DNA from: Natronobacterium haloterrestre
GTDB lineage: Archaea > Halobacteriota > Halobacteria > Halobacteriales > Natrialbaceae
Assembly: GCF_900112205.1 (NCBI RefSeq)
Contig: NZ_FOKW01000001.1
Coordinates: 62,001-126,000, forward strand
Reading direction: 5' to 3'
Length of the DNA stretch: 64,000 nucleotides
Part shown: positions 8,708 to 15,858 of the stretch, piece by piece
How the letters are laid out: each line of letters starts with the position of its first letter
How positions within the stretch are numbered: the first letter of the stretch is position 1
Program-made: the position numbers and the translations under genes
The notes under the pieces: generated by a model
The model's database searches: none
Told to the model about the DNA's origin: nothing
What the model saw: the letters and a program-made list of their open reading frames with translations, nothing else

Positions 8708-8911
8708 TCAGCCGCTCGGATCCACCGAGACGTCCTCGTCCCCGATGATCTCCCGGATCTCGTCGGCCTCGAGCAGGTCGACCAGTTCGGCGTCGCCCTG
8801 CCGGTAGGTCTCGCGTTCGGACTCGGAGAGGTACTCCTCGAGGTGTGTTTCTCCCAGGCTGGTCTCGAGCGCGTCCTCGATGTCTTCGGGATCGTACCCT
8901 GGAACTGGCAT
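8708..8911 (-). CDS. Small acidic hypothetical protein
   Basis: 67 residues starting MPVPGYDPEDIEDALETSLGE in part, rich in Asp and Glu and predicted mostly helical. No known domain is recognised. The start at 8911 is preferred over the in-frame ATG at 8935 because a TATA-like CGTTATAAG sits at 8936-8944 on the minus strand, about 28 bases upstream, as for a leaderless mRNA. It follows paaK on the same strand but with its own promoter, so it may be independent of the paa operon. Confidence 0.6.
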   Translation of the reverse strand: MPVPGYDPEDIEDALETSLGETHLEEYLSESERETYRQGDAELVDLLEADEIREIIGDEDVSVDPSG

Positions 8912-9005
8912 ACGATAACGTATGACGCCATTCATCTTATAACGTGGTCGGGTCGCTCGGCCCGCGGTCGTCGACGGCGGGGTCACGGTCGAGTCCGGGA
9001 CTCGC

Positions 9006-10289
9006 TCACCGGTGGTCGTACACCCGCTTGACTTTCCCCACCTCCGTCCGCTCGATCGTCCCGTAATCGACCAACTCGAGGGCGTCGGGGCTGAACGACA
9101 GCGCGTTCTGGAGCCGTTCCGCCATCGCCTCGCGGAGCGCCCCCCGATCCCCCTCGAAGTCCTCGGCCAGTTCGACGGTCAACTCGAGGCGGTCGAGGGT
9201 GTCCTCGCGGCGGAGGTCGATCCGGTAGTGGGGCGCGACGTCGTCGAACTCGAGGACGACGTCCTCGATCTGACTGGGGTAGAGGTTGACCCCGCGGACG
9301 ATGATGAGGTCGTCCGCCCGCCCGGTGACGCCGTCCATCCGGACCGTCGTCCGGCCACACTCACACTCCTCGTAGGTGAGCGTCGTCAGGTCGCCGGTAC
9401 GGTACCGCAGGACGGGAAGCGCCTCCTTCGAGAGCGACGTGAGGACGAGTTCGCCCTCCTCGCCCTCGGGCAGCGGTTCGCCGGTCCCCGGGTCGATCAC
9501 CTCCGGGTAGAAGTGGTCCTCGTGGATGTGCATCCCGTCCTGGGCTTCGCGACACTCGGCGGCGACGCCCGGGCCGATCAGTTCGGAGAGGCCGTAGTTC
9601 TCGATTCCCGTCGCGCCCAGGCGCCGCTCGATCTCCTCGCGCATCGGTTCGGTGCAGGGCTCCGCGCCGTACAGCACGGTCGAGAGCGGAAGTTCGCGGG
9701 GATCGACCCCCATCTCCTCGGCCGTCTCCGCGAAGTACAGCGCGTAGGAGGGGGTACAGCCGATCGCGTCGCTCCCGAGGTCACGCGCGAGTTCGACCTG
9801 TCGCTGCGTGTTGCCGCTGCCGGACGGAACGACGGTCGCGCCGAGTTCCTCCGCGCCGCCGTGGAAGCCGAGCCCACCCGTAAAGAGTCCGTAGCCGTAG
9901 GCGTTCTGGACCGTGTCGCCGGCCTCGACCCCCGCGGCCGCCATCGAGCGCGCCATCACATCGCGCCAGACCTCGAGGTCGCCCTCGGTGTAGGAGACGA
10001 TCTTTGGCTTCCCCGTCGTCCCCGAGGAGGCGTGGATCCGCCGGATCTCGTCGTCGTCGACGGCGAAGAGGCCGTCGGGGTACTCGTCGCGGAAGTCCTC
10101 CTTCGTGGTGAACGGTAGCTTCTCGAGGTCGTCGACGCTCTCGACGTCGGCCGGCGAGACGCCGGCTTCCTCGAGGCGGTTCCGGTAGAGCGGAACGTGC
10201 TCGTAGGCCCGTTCGACCGTCTCCCGCAGCCGTCTGGACTGTAGCTCGCGCAGCTCCTCGCGCCCCCAGCGGTGGATGGTCTCCGACAT
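9006..10289 (-). CDS. paaK: Phenylacetate-CoA ligase
   Basis: 427 residues. This AMP-forming ligase activates phenylacetate to phenylacetyl-CoA, the first step of the aerobic pathway. The phosphate loop SSGTTGKPK spans residues 88-96, followed by an aromatic-acid pocket region (YGYGLFTGGLGFHGG), the adenine-binding YGLSE motif and a late RYRTGDL segment. Length and motifs match PaaK. The ATG at 10289 is chosen because the upstream in-frame codon at 10316 is TTG. It is the last gene of the run paaA-paaB-paaC-paaD-zinc-ribbon-paaK, with an 84-base gap before it. A close paralog lies at 21766. Confidence 0.93.
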   Translation of the reverse strand: MSETIHRWGREELRELQSRRLRETVERAYEHVPLYRNRLEEAGVSPADVESVDDLEKLPFTTKEDFRDEYPDGLFAVDDDEIRRIHASSGTTGKPKIVSYTEGDLEVWRDVMARSMAAAGVEAGDTVQNAYGYGLFTGGLGFHGGAEELGATVVPSGSGNTQRQVELARDLGSDAIGCTPSYALYFAETAEEMGVDPRELPLSTVLYGAEPCTEPMREEIERRLGATGIENYGLSELIGPGVAAECREAQDGMHIHEDHFYPEVIDPGTGEPLPEGEEGELVLTSLSKEALPVLRYRTGDLTTLTYEECECGRTTVRMDGVTGRADDLIIVRGVNLYPSQIEDVVLEFDDVAPHYRIDLRREDTLDRLELTVELAEDFEGDRGALREAMAERLQNALSFSPDALELVDYGTIERTEVGKVKRVYDHR

Positions 10290-10373
10290 GCGTCTATCCG
10301 TCACTGATGGTATCAAGTACCAAAGTTCTTGAGTCGCGGCCTCGAGCCAGGGGCGACTACCGGGAAAAGGCGT

Positions 10374-10544
10374 TCACTCGAACTTCTCGAAGGGCTGTTC
10401 GCAGTCGTTGCAGTAGTGCATCGACCGGCAGAGCGACGGCCCCTTCGGGTGTTCGCGGACGGTGTTCGTCGACTCGCAGTAGGGACACTCAGCGCCCGTC
10501 TCGTCGCCGCTGGTCTCGACGCTCGGATCGCGGCTCCGTCTCAT
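10374..10544 (-). CDS. Detached PaaD zinc-ribbon domain
   Basis: 56 residues with four cysteines in zinc-ribbon spacing: CPYC near residue 20 and CNDC near residue 45, separated by a PKGPSLCRSMHY stretch. In bacterial PaaD this ribbon is the C-terminal part of one protein whose N-terminal part is a DUF59 (MIP18-like) domain. Here the DUF59 part is the separate upstream gene, whose stop overlaps this start by 4 bases (ATGA). PaaD helps assemble or mature the ring-epoxidase, probably through iron. The very short length and the coupled start argue that this is a real split rather than a frameshift. The ATG at 10544 gives the tightest fit to the domain. Confidence 0.8.
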   Translation of the reverse strand: MRRSRDPSVETSGDETGAECPYCESTNTVREHPKGPSLCRSMHYCNDCEQPFEKFE

Positions 10545-10984
10545 ATGCTCAGTCCGAACTCCTTCAGGTCCGCCTTGCCCTGTTCGGTGACCATCTCGAC
10601 GGTCCACTCCGGACTCCAGACGAGCCGAAGGTCGACCTCCTCGACGCCGTCGACGTCGGCGACCGTCTCCTCGACCCGTTCCAGGAGCATGTCCCGTGCC
10701 GGACAGCCCGAGTAGGTGAGCGTCATGTCGACGGTCGCGGTGCCGTCCTCGACGCTGACCCCGTAGATCAAGCCGAGATCGACGATGCTGACCGGCATCT
10801 CGGGGTCCTCGATCCCGTAGACGGCGTCCCAGACGTCGGCCTCGAGGCCGGCCGCGTCCTCGCCGGTGGCGGGGAGGTCCTCGGCGCCTTCGCCCTCGCG
10901 GTAGTCGGTGTACGCACAGGGGGTCGCGTTGGAGTCGGGATCGGGGTCTGGATCGGGGTCGGGGCCCGGCGTGTTGCTGCTCAT
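10541..10984 (-). CDS. paaD: PaaD DUF59 domain protein of the phenylacetyl-CoA epoxidase
   Basis: 147 residues. A low-complexity N-terminus of alternating Pro and Asp (residues ~5-16) is followed by the DUF59/MIP18 core: MPVSIVDLGLIYGVSVEDG and the conserved TYSGCPARDMLL with the single Cys. This is the PaaD N-terminal half; the zinc-ribbon half is the next gene. Its start overlaps the paaC stop by one base (TAATG). The protein is needed for the PaaABCE epoxidase in bacteria, probably in iron or Fe-S delivery. The Asp-Pro repeat is not part of the family core and likely is a disordered tail. Confidence 0.9.
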   Translation of the reverse strand: MSSNTPGPDPDPDPDPDSNATPCAYTDYREGEGAEDLPATGEDAAGLEADVWDAVYGIEDPEMPVSIVDLGLIYGVSVEDGTATVDMTLTYSGCPARDMLLERVEETVADVDGVEEVDLRLVWSPEWTVEMVTEQGKADLKEFGLSI

Positions 10985-11883
10985 TATTCGGGTTTGTCCA
11001 TGATCTTGGTCGCTTCGCTACGCTCCAGTTCGCGGTAGGTGTGGGTGAACTCCTCCCGGAGGTCGTCCCAGGCGTCGGTGTGGCTGCCGTCCCGGCCGAC
11101 GGCGTCGGGGAGGACGTCCTCGGTCACGTCGAACTCGTACTCGTCGAAGTGAACGAGTTCCGAGGCCGGCGTCTCCAGCCCGAGGTCGTCCAGGAACGGA
11201 ACCACGGTCGAGAGCCACCCCTCGCGCATCTCCTCGAGGGTTGCGTCGCGGAAGCCGGCCGAGACGATCGTCTCCTCGACGTCCTCGTCGCCGCTCGCGT
11301 CTCCCGCGCCGGTGGCCGGCGCGCACGGCTCGAACAGCGTCAGCGCGTGCGGGAACAGCCGATCGACGGCGTCCTGTAGCCGTTCGGCGCCCTCGTCGCC
11401 GTTCGCGAGCCGTTCGACCCAGTTGCTCGCGTGCTCGAGGTGGTACTCCTCCTCGCTTCGGATCTTGCCGACGCGGTCGGCGATCTTCGCGTACGACGAC
11501 CCCTCGAGCGCGTCGAGCCGGATGTCCTCGGCGACGTCGTAGAGGTAGTGACGCAGGACGGCGTCGGCCCAGTCGCCCTCGGCAAAGGGTCGCTCGACGA
11601 GCGTGCTGTGGCGCCACTCGTCGGCCTCGCGCTCGTAGACGAGTTCGTGTTCCTCGTACCCCAGGTCCTCGAGGACGTCGTACCACAGGCGGGCGTGGCC
11701 GAGTTCGTCCTGGGCGTTGTTCGCGAGCGCCAGGTCCGACTCCAGGGTCGGTGCCTTGACCTGCCACTCGGTGTAGCGCTCGGCGAGGACGTACTCGTCG
11801 TCGCCGAGTCGCTTGAGCAGCGTCTCGAGCGCCTCGCGTTCCTCGTCGTCGAGGTCCGCCGGGGACTCGAGGGTCGCGGACAT
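10984..11883 (-). CDS. paaC: Phenylacetyl-CoA 1,2-epoxidase structural subunit PaaC
   Basis: 299 residues, ferritin-like all-alpha. The helix pair NAQDELGHARLWYD and SEEEYHLEHASNW shows the ferritin-fold motifs, but PaaC is the structural partner of the catalytic PaaA and does not carry the working di-iron site. Length matches haloarchaeal PaaC, a little longer than bacterial forms because of an insert near residue 190 (CAPATGAGDASGDEDVEE). The ATG at 11883 is chosen over the GTG immediately before it. It overlaps paaB by one base and paaD by one base, so translation is coupled. Confidence 0.93.
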   Translation of the reverse strand: MSATLESPADLDDEEREALETLLKRLGDDEYVLAERYTEWQVKAPTLESDLALANNAQDELGHARLWYDVLEDLGYEEHELVYEREADEWRHSTLVERPFAEGDWADAVLRHYLYDVAEDIRLDALEGSSYAKIADRVGKIRSEEEYHLEHASNWVERLANGDEGAERLQDAVDRLFPHALTLFEPCAPATGAGDASGDEDVEETIVSAGFRDATLEEMREGWLSTVVPFLDDLGLETPASELVHFDEYEFDVTEDVLPDAVGRDGSHTDAWDDLREEFTHTYRELERSEATKIMDKPE

Positions 11884-12200
11884 CACGCGTCACCCCGCTG
11901 TTTCTCGGCTTCGGCCTGCTGACCCTCGGATTCGACGACCTCCTCGGCGTGGTCGACGTCCGGGTTGTAGGCCGTCGCCCACCGGTAGGCCTTGTCGGTC
12001 GTGCCGCCGAAGGCGACGTCGTCGGCGTCGGTCTCGCCGACTTCCTCTTTCGGGACGACCCAGAGGCTGTTGGTCGGCTTGCGCCGGCCGTGCTGGATCG
12101 CGGCGAACTGCTTTGCCATCTCGCGGTCCGGCGCGTGAACGTTGCCACAGTGGGTGTGGTAGTCACCCTGCTTCTCCTGTCGGAATACTTCCCAGATCAT
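11883..12200 (-). CDS. paaB: Phenylacetyl-CoA epoxidase subunit PaaB
   Basis: 105 residues. PaaB is the small subunit that bridges the PaaA-PaaC heterodimers in the epoxidase. The family starts with WEVFRQEKQGDYHTHCGNV and has SLWVVPKEEV in the middle, both seen here. The C-terminal ~20 residues are a Glu/Gln-rich tail. It starts 2 bases after the paaA stop and overlaps the start of paaC, so paaA, paaB and paaC form one tight operon. Confidence 0.95.
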   Translation of the reverse strand: MIWEVFRQEKQGDYHTHCGNVHAPDREMAKQFAAIQHGRRKPTNSLWVVPKEEVGETDADDVAFGGTTDKAYRWATAYNPDVDHAEEVVESEGQQAEAEKQRGDA

Positions 12201-12202
12201 GG

Positions 12203-13144
12203 TTAGTCGGCTGCCTGCGGGGGCTGGTTACCGGCGGGCATGTCGTTGCTCTCGAGCGTGTCGCGGACCCACTCGACGGCCTCCTGGGCCTTCTTCCGGC
12301 CGTCGATCTGGCCGACGCCAGGCTCGTACTCGTTTTTGGCGATCGTGAAGAACTCGTCCCAGTCCAGGTCGTCCTCGACGACCTCGTAGGTGCCGTCGTC
12401 CCGCTCCCGAATGCGGGGCTCGTCGGGGATCTCGAGGCCGTACTTCCGGGCTTTCGGGATGTACTGATCGAGGAACGCCTGCCGGAGTTCGTCGTTGGAC
12501 TGCTGTTTCAGCCCGACGGCGGACGCGAAGTCGTGGTGCGTGCTCCGGTCGTCGGTCGGCCCGAAGAACTGGATGATGCGTGGCCACCACTTCTCGAAGG
12601 CCTCCTGGGTCAGCTTCTGTTCCTTCCGGGAGCCCGTCATCAGCGTCCGGAGGATGTCCTCGCCGTGTTTGACGTGGAACCCCTCCTCGAAGCACACCTT
12701 GTCCATCGCGTGGGCGTACGGCTCCCAGCTGGTCCGCCGGAGCGTCGCCTGCCGGCGCATCGCCGCGCCGTCGACGAAGAAGGCGATCATCGGCGTCTCG
12801 ACCCAGTCCTCCATCGGGTAGTGGAAGCAATTGAGGAACTTCCCGTCGCCGTTGGCCAGGTCGTCAAGCATCTCCTCGCGGGTCTTGACGCCCAGCGACT
12901 CCGCCGCACGATAGAGCAACTGTCCGTGGCCGATCTCGTCTTGCACCTTCGCGGAGAAGGCCAGTTTGCGGTCGATGCTCGGCGCCTGCCGGATGAACGG
13001 TCGCTCCAGGTACGCCCCCATGATCTCGCTGTTGGCGTGGAACTCGATCATCCGGGTCGCCGCCTTCCGGTACTCCTCGGGGAGGTCGTCCGCGGGGTCG
13101 AACTCCCGCGGGCCCGCTCGTTCTTTCACGGTGTCCAGGTCCAT
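12203..13144 (-). CDS. paaA: Phenylacetyl-CoA 1,2-epoxidase catalytic subunit PaaA
   Basis: 313 residues. PaaA holds the di-iron site that inserts oxygen into the aromatic ring of phenylacetyl-CoA. The two metal motifs are VQDEIGHGQLLYR near residue 85 and EEGFHVKHGED near residue 165. Other conserved blocks include FHYPMEDWVETPMIAFFVDG. It is the first gene of the paa operon and faces a divergent HTH regulator across a 99-base promoter region. The reductase subunit PaaE, a flavin/ferredoxin protein, is not in the window; another electron donor must be used or encoded elsewhere. Confidence 0.95.
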   Translation of the reverse strand: MDLDTVKERAGPREFDPADDLPEEYRKAATRMIEFHANSEIMGAYLERPFIRQAPSIDRKLAFSAKVQDEIGHGQLLYRAAESLGVKTREEMLDDLANGDGKFLNCFHYPMEDWVETPMIAFFVDGAAMRRQATLRRTSWEPYAHAMDKVCFEEGFHVKHGEDILRTLMTGSRKEQKLTQEAFEKWWPRIIQFFGPTDDRSTHHDFASAVGLKQQSNDELRQAFLDQYIPKARKYGLEIPDEPRIRERDDGTYEVVEDDLDWDEFFTIAKNEYEPGVGQIDGRKKAQEAVEWVRDTLESNDMPAGNQPPQAAD

Positions 13145-13243
13145 GGTTTCACCCGAATGAACGATCGTGAGAGTCTTAGGGGTTGACCGCTACATGAAGG
13201 GGTTTTATATATTGGTGTCGTATAACATACCACATACGTCCCG
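13145..13243. promoter_or_regulatory. Divergent promoter region of the paa operon and its regulator
   Basis: The 99 bases between the two starts contain GGGTTTTATATATTGGTG at about 13199-13216. The core TTTTATATAT can be read as a TATA box on either strand, and reads CACCAATATATAAAA towards paaA. A second AT-rich GTATAAC lies at 13219-13225. The box is about 60 bases from paaA, so that transcript has a leader, and 30-40 bases from the regulator start. A shared box would let the regulator control both directions. Confidence 0.55.
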
Positions 13244-13888
13244 ATGATCGACGAATGCCTCGTGGTCGAATTCCGGGTGCAAAACGACGACTGTCCGCTG
13301 GCGGAGGCGACCGCCGCGGTCGACGTCGACGTCGAGGTCGAGGCCCAACCGCCACAGCGGCGCAACGACGGGAACGACCTCCTGCAGTTCAGCGCACCCA
13401 AAAGCGACCGGCTCACCGAGGTCCTCGACGCGGACGACCGGATCTCCTATCTCCACGTCTCGAAGAGCGACGGCCGCTACCGGTACCGTTGCCTGTCGAA
13501 ACAGCCCTGTATCGTCCACGAACTGATCGACAACGGGCTCATCGTCGAACGGCTGCGGTACCGCGAGGACGCGACCGCCATCTTCGGCGCGGTCGTCGGA
13601 CGCGACGTCCTCAAAGGGGTCATGGAGGCCGCCGGCGACACCGTCGGCGTCACCCTCGAGCGGATTTACCCCCTCGAGTCGGAGGCCCGTGAGGTCCCCA
13701 GCCGGCGGTGGGACCTCACGCCCGCTCAGGAGGAGTGTATCCGGGCGGCCCTCGAACTGGGCTACTTCGAGATCCCGCGGGCGACCTCGACCGAGGAGGT
13801 CGCCGCGGAACTGGACGTCAGCAAGTCTGCCTTCCTCGAGCGATTGCGGCGGGGCGAGCGGGCGCTGTTCGAGCAGATCTTCGACTAG
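13244..13888 (+). CDS. HTH-10 (bacterioopsin-activator type) transcriptional regulator
   Basis: 214 residues. The C-terminal ~60 residues hold the haloarchaeal HTH-10 domain: WDLTPAQEECIRAALELGYFEIPR, then TSTEEVAAELDVSKSAFLERLRRGE, the helix-turn-helix. The N-terminal ~130 residues are a variable sensor domain with no recognised cofactor site. It is divergent from paaA and directly followed by the thioesterase gene, so it is the likely local regulator of phenylacetate use. The effector would plausibly be phenylacetyl-CoA, as for bacterial PaaX, but the two regulators are unrelated. Confidence 0.85.
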   Translation: MIDECLVVEFRVQNDDCPLAEATAAVDVDVEVEAQPPQRRNDGNDLLQFSAPKSDRLTEVLDADDRISYLHVSKSDGRYRYRCLSKQPCIVHELIDNGLIVERLRYREDATAIFGAVVGRDVLKGVMEAAGDTVGVTLERIYPLESEAREVPSRRWDLTPAQEECIRAALELGYFEIPRATSTEEVAAELDVSKSAFLERLRRGERALFEQIFD

Positions 13889-13929
13889 CCGCCGGTACCT
13901 TCTTTATCCCCGGCATGGCGTGGTATCGT

Positions 13930-14322
13930 ATGACAGATAGCGGTCGCGTCAGGGAGCACATCGAGAGCGACGCCTACTGCGAGACGCTGGGAATCGAACT
14001 CGTCGGCCTCGAGCCCGGGTCGGCGACGACCCGACTCGAGGTGACCGAGGACCTGACGAACTTCCACGGGACGCCCCACGGCGGGGCGATCTACTCGCTG
14101 GCCGACGCCGCGTTCGCCGCCGCGTCGAACTCGCGGGGCGAGACGGCAGTCGCGCTCGAGACGAACGTCTCGTACCTCGAGGCCGTCGAGGTCGGAACGA
14201 CGCTGACCGCGACGGCGACCGAGACCCACGACGCCGGACGCACCGCGGCCTACGAGGTGACGGTTACGGACGAAGAAGAGGAACGGGTGGCGACGTTCCG
14301 CGGGCGGGTGTACAAACCCTGA
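13930..14322 (+). CDS. paaI: PaaI-type hotdog-fold thioesterase
   Basis: 130 residues. The hotdog fold signature is NFHGTPHGGAIYSLADAAFA, with the conserved HGG and downstream Asp, followed by TNVSYLEAVEVGTTLTATA. PaaI releases CoA from stalled ring-hydroxylated phenylacetyl-CoA derivatives and so protects the CoA pool. A TTTATCC box at about 13899, near 28 bases upstream of the ATG at 13930, favours that start over the in-frame ATG at 13915. It lies 41 bases after the regulator. Confidence 0.85.
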   Translation: MTDSGRVREHIESDAYCETLGIELVGLEPGSATTRLEVTEDLTNFHGTPHGGAIYSLADAAFAAASNSRGETAVALETNVSYLEAVEVGTTLTATATETHDAGRTAAYEVTVTDEEEERVATFRGRVYKP

Positions 14323-14326
14323 CTGC

Positions 14327-15055
14327 TCAGGCCGTGACGCCGAGATACCTGTCGAGCACCTCCTCGTTCGCCTCCAGCTCCGCGGAGGTCCCCTCGTAGA
14401 CGATCTCGCCTTGGTTGATGACGTAGTTCCGGTCGGCGAGCTCGAGGCAGACGTGGACGTTCTGCTCGACCAGCAGGACGGTGATCCCGCGGTCGTTGAG
14501 CCGCTCGACGATGTCCATCACGTCCTGGACGATGTAGGGGGCCAGCCCCTCGGTCGGCTCGTCCAGCAGGACGAGGTCGGCCCCGCCGACGAGCGCACGG
14601 GCGATCGCGAGCATCTGCTGTTCGCCGCCCGACAGCGACGAGCCGGCGTTGCCCGCCCGCTCCCGGAGGTTCTCGAACATCTCGAGGGCCTCCGCGACCG
14701 ACAGCGAGTCGGCCTCCGGTGCGCCGCCGTGGTCGGCCAGTTCCAGGTTCTCCCTGACGGTCAACTCGGGGAAGATCCGCCGTTCCTCCGGGACGAGTGC
14801 GATCCCGCGGGCGGCGGTCCTCGTCGCGTCGAGGCCGGAGACGTCGTCGCCCCGATAGACGACCCGGCCGCTCGTCGGCTCGAGGATGCCCATGATCGTC
14901 CGCAGCGTGGTGGTCTTGCCCGCGCCGTTGCGGCCGACGAGCGAGACGATCTCGCCCTCGTCGATCGACAGCGAGAGGTCCTGTAGCACCGTCGTTTCGC
15001 CGTAGCCGGCGTCGACCGAGTCGACCGAGAGCAGCGGGTCTGTGGTCCCGTTCAT
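14327..15055 (-). CDS. livF: Branched-chain-type ABC transporter ATP-binding protein LivF
   Basis: 242 residues. Walker A is GRNGAGKTTT near residue 43, the ABC signature LSGGEQQMLAIARAL near residue 140, and Walker B DLVLLDEPTEGLAP follows. The LivF marker GLAPYIVQDVMDIVERL is present. It couples ATP hydrolysis to uptake through the LivHM permease. Its start overlaps livG by 4 bases. It closes the operon livJ-livHM-livG-livF. The location inside the phenylacetate island suggests an aromatic or branched acid as cargo, as seen for some Liv-type importers. Confidence 0.93.
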   Translation of the reverse strand: MNGTTDPLLSVDSVDAGYGETTVLQDLSLSIDEGEIVSLVGRNGAGKTTTLRTIMGILEPTSGRVVYRGDDVSGLDATRTAARGIALVPEERRIFPELTVRENLELADHGGAPEADSLSVAEALEMFENLRERAGNAGSSLSGGEQQMLAIARALVGGADLVLLDEPTEGLAPYIVQDVMDIVERLNDRGITVLLVEQNVHVCLELADRNYVINQGEIVYEGTSAELEANEEVLDRYLGVTA

Positions 15056-15858
15056 TCGATCATCCCTCCGAGGTAGGCGTCCTGTACGTCCTCGTTCGCG
15101 GCGATCTCCTCGGGCGTTCCCTCCGCGAGGATCTCGCCGCGGTTCAACACGGTGATGCGGTCGGATAGTTCCATGACGAGTTCGATGTCGTGTTCGATGA
15201 GCAACAGCGTCTGGTCGACCAGCACCTCCTCGATCAGATCGATCGTCTCCTGGGTCTCCTCGGCGCTCATGCCGGCGGTTGGCTCGTCGAACAGGACGAG
15301 GTCGGGGTCGGTCGCCAGCACGACGCCGATTTCGAGGCGGCGCTTGTCGCCGTAGGCGAGCGCGTCGGCCTGCTCCTCCGCGACGTCCGCGAGGCCGATC
15401 CGCTCGAGGGCCGCGTCGGTGCGTTCGTTCATCCCGTCGTAGCGGTCGGTCGGCTTGAACAGCGCCTCGAGGGCGTTGTACTCGTCGCGGTCGATCGACT
15501 GGGCGGCAAGCCGGACGTTCTCGCGGACGGTCAGCCCGCCGAAGACGTTCGAGATCTGGAACGAGCGACCCATCCCGCGTCGCACCCGCTCGGACGGCGA
15601 CAGCCCGGTGATCTCCTCGCCGTCGAAGTAGATCTCGCCCTCGGTCACCGGGAGCGCGCCGGTGACGAGGTTGAACAGCGTGGTCTTGCCGGCCCCGTTC
15701 GGGCCGATGATGCTCCGGAACTCGCCGCGCTCGACGGTGAGGTCGACGCGGTCGGTCGCCACGAACTGGCCGAACTTCTTGACCAGGCCGTCGGTTCGGA
15801 GGATCTGTTCTTCCGCGGCGCGTCGATCCGTGTCGGGTTGGGTGGGTTCGGCAGCCAT
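15052..15858 (-). CDS. livG: Branched-chain-type ABC transporter ATP-binding protein LivG
   Basis: 268 residues. Walker A is GPNGAGKTTL, the signature is the LAYGDKRRLEIGVVLA segment, with Y in place of S as usual for LivG, and Walker B is LVLFDEPTAGMS. A LivG-type extended C-terminus after LLLIEHDIELVMELSDRITVLNRG is present. It overlaps livF by 4 bases and livHM by one base. Confidence 0.93.
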   Translation of the reverse strand: MAAEPTQPDTDRRAAEEQILRTDGLVKKFGQFVATDRVDLTVERGEFRSIIGPNGAGKTTLFNLVTGALPVTEGEIYFDGEEITGLSPSERVRRGMGRSFQISNVFGGLTVRENVRLAAQSIDRDEYNALEALFKPTDRYDGMNERTDAALERIGLADVAEEQADALAYGDKRRLEIGVVLATDPDLVLFDEPTAGMSAEETQETIDLIEEVLVDQTLLLIEHDIELVMELSDRITVLNRGEILAEGTPEEIAANEDVQDAYLGGMIE

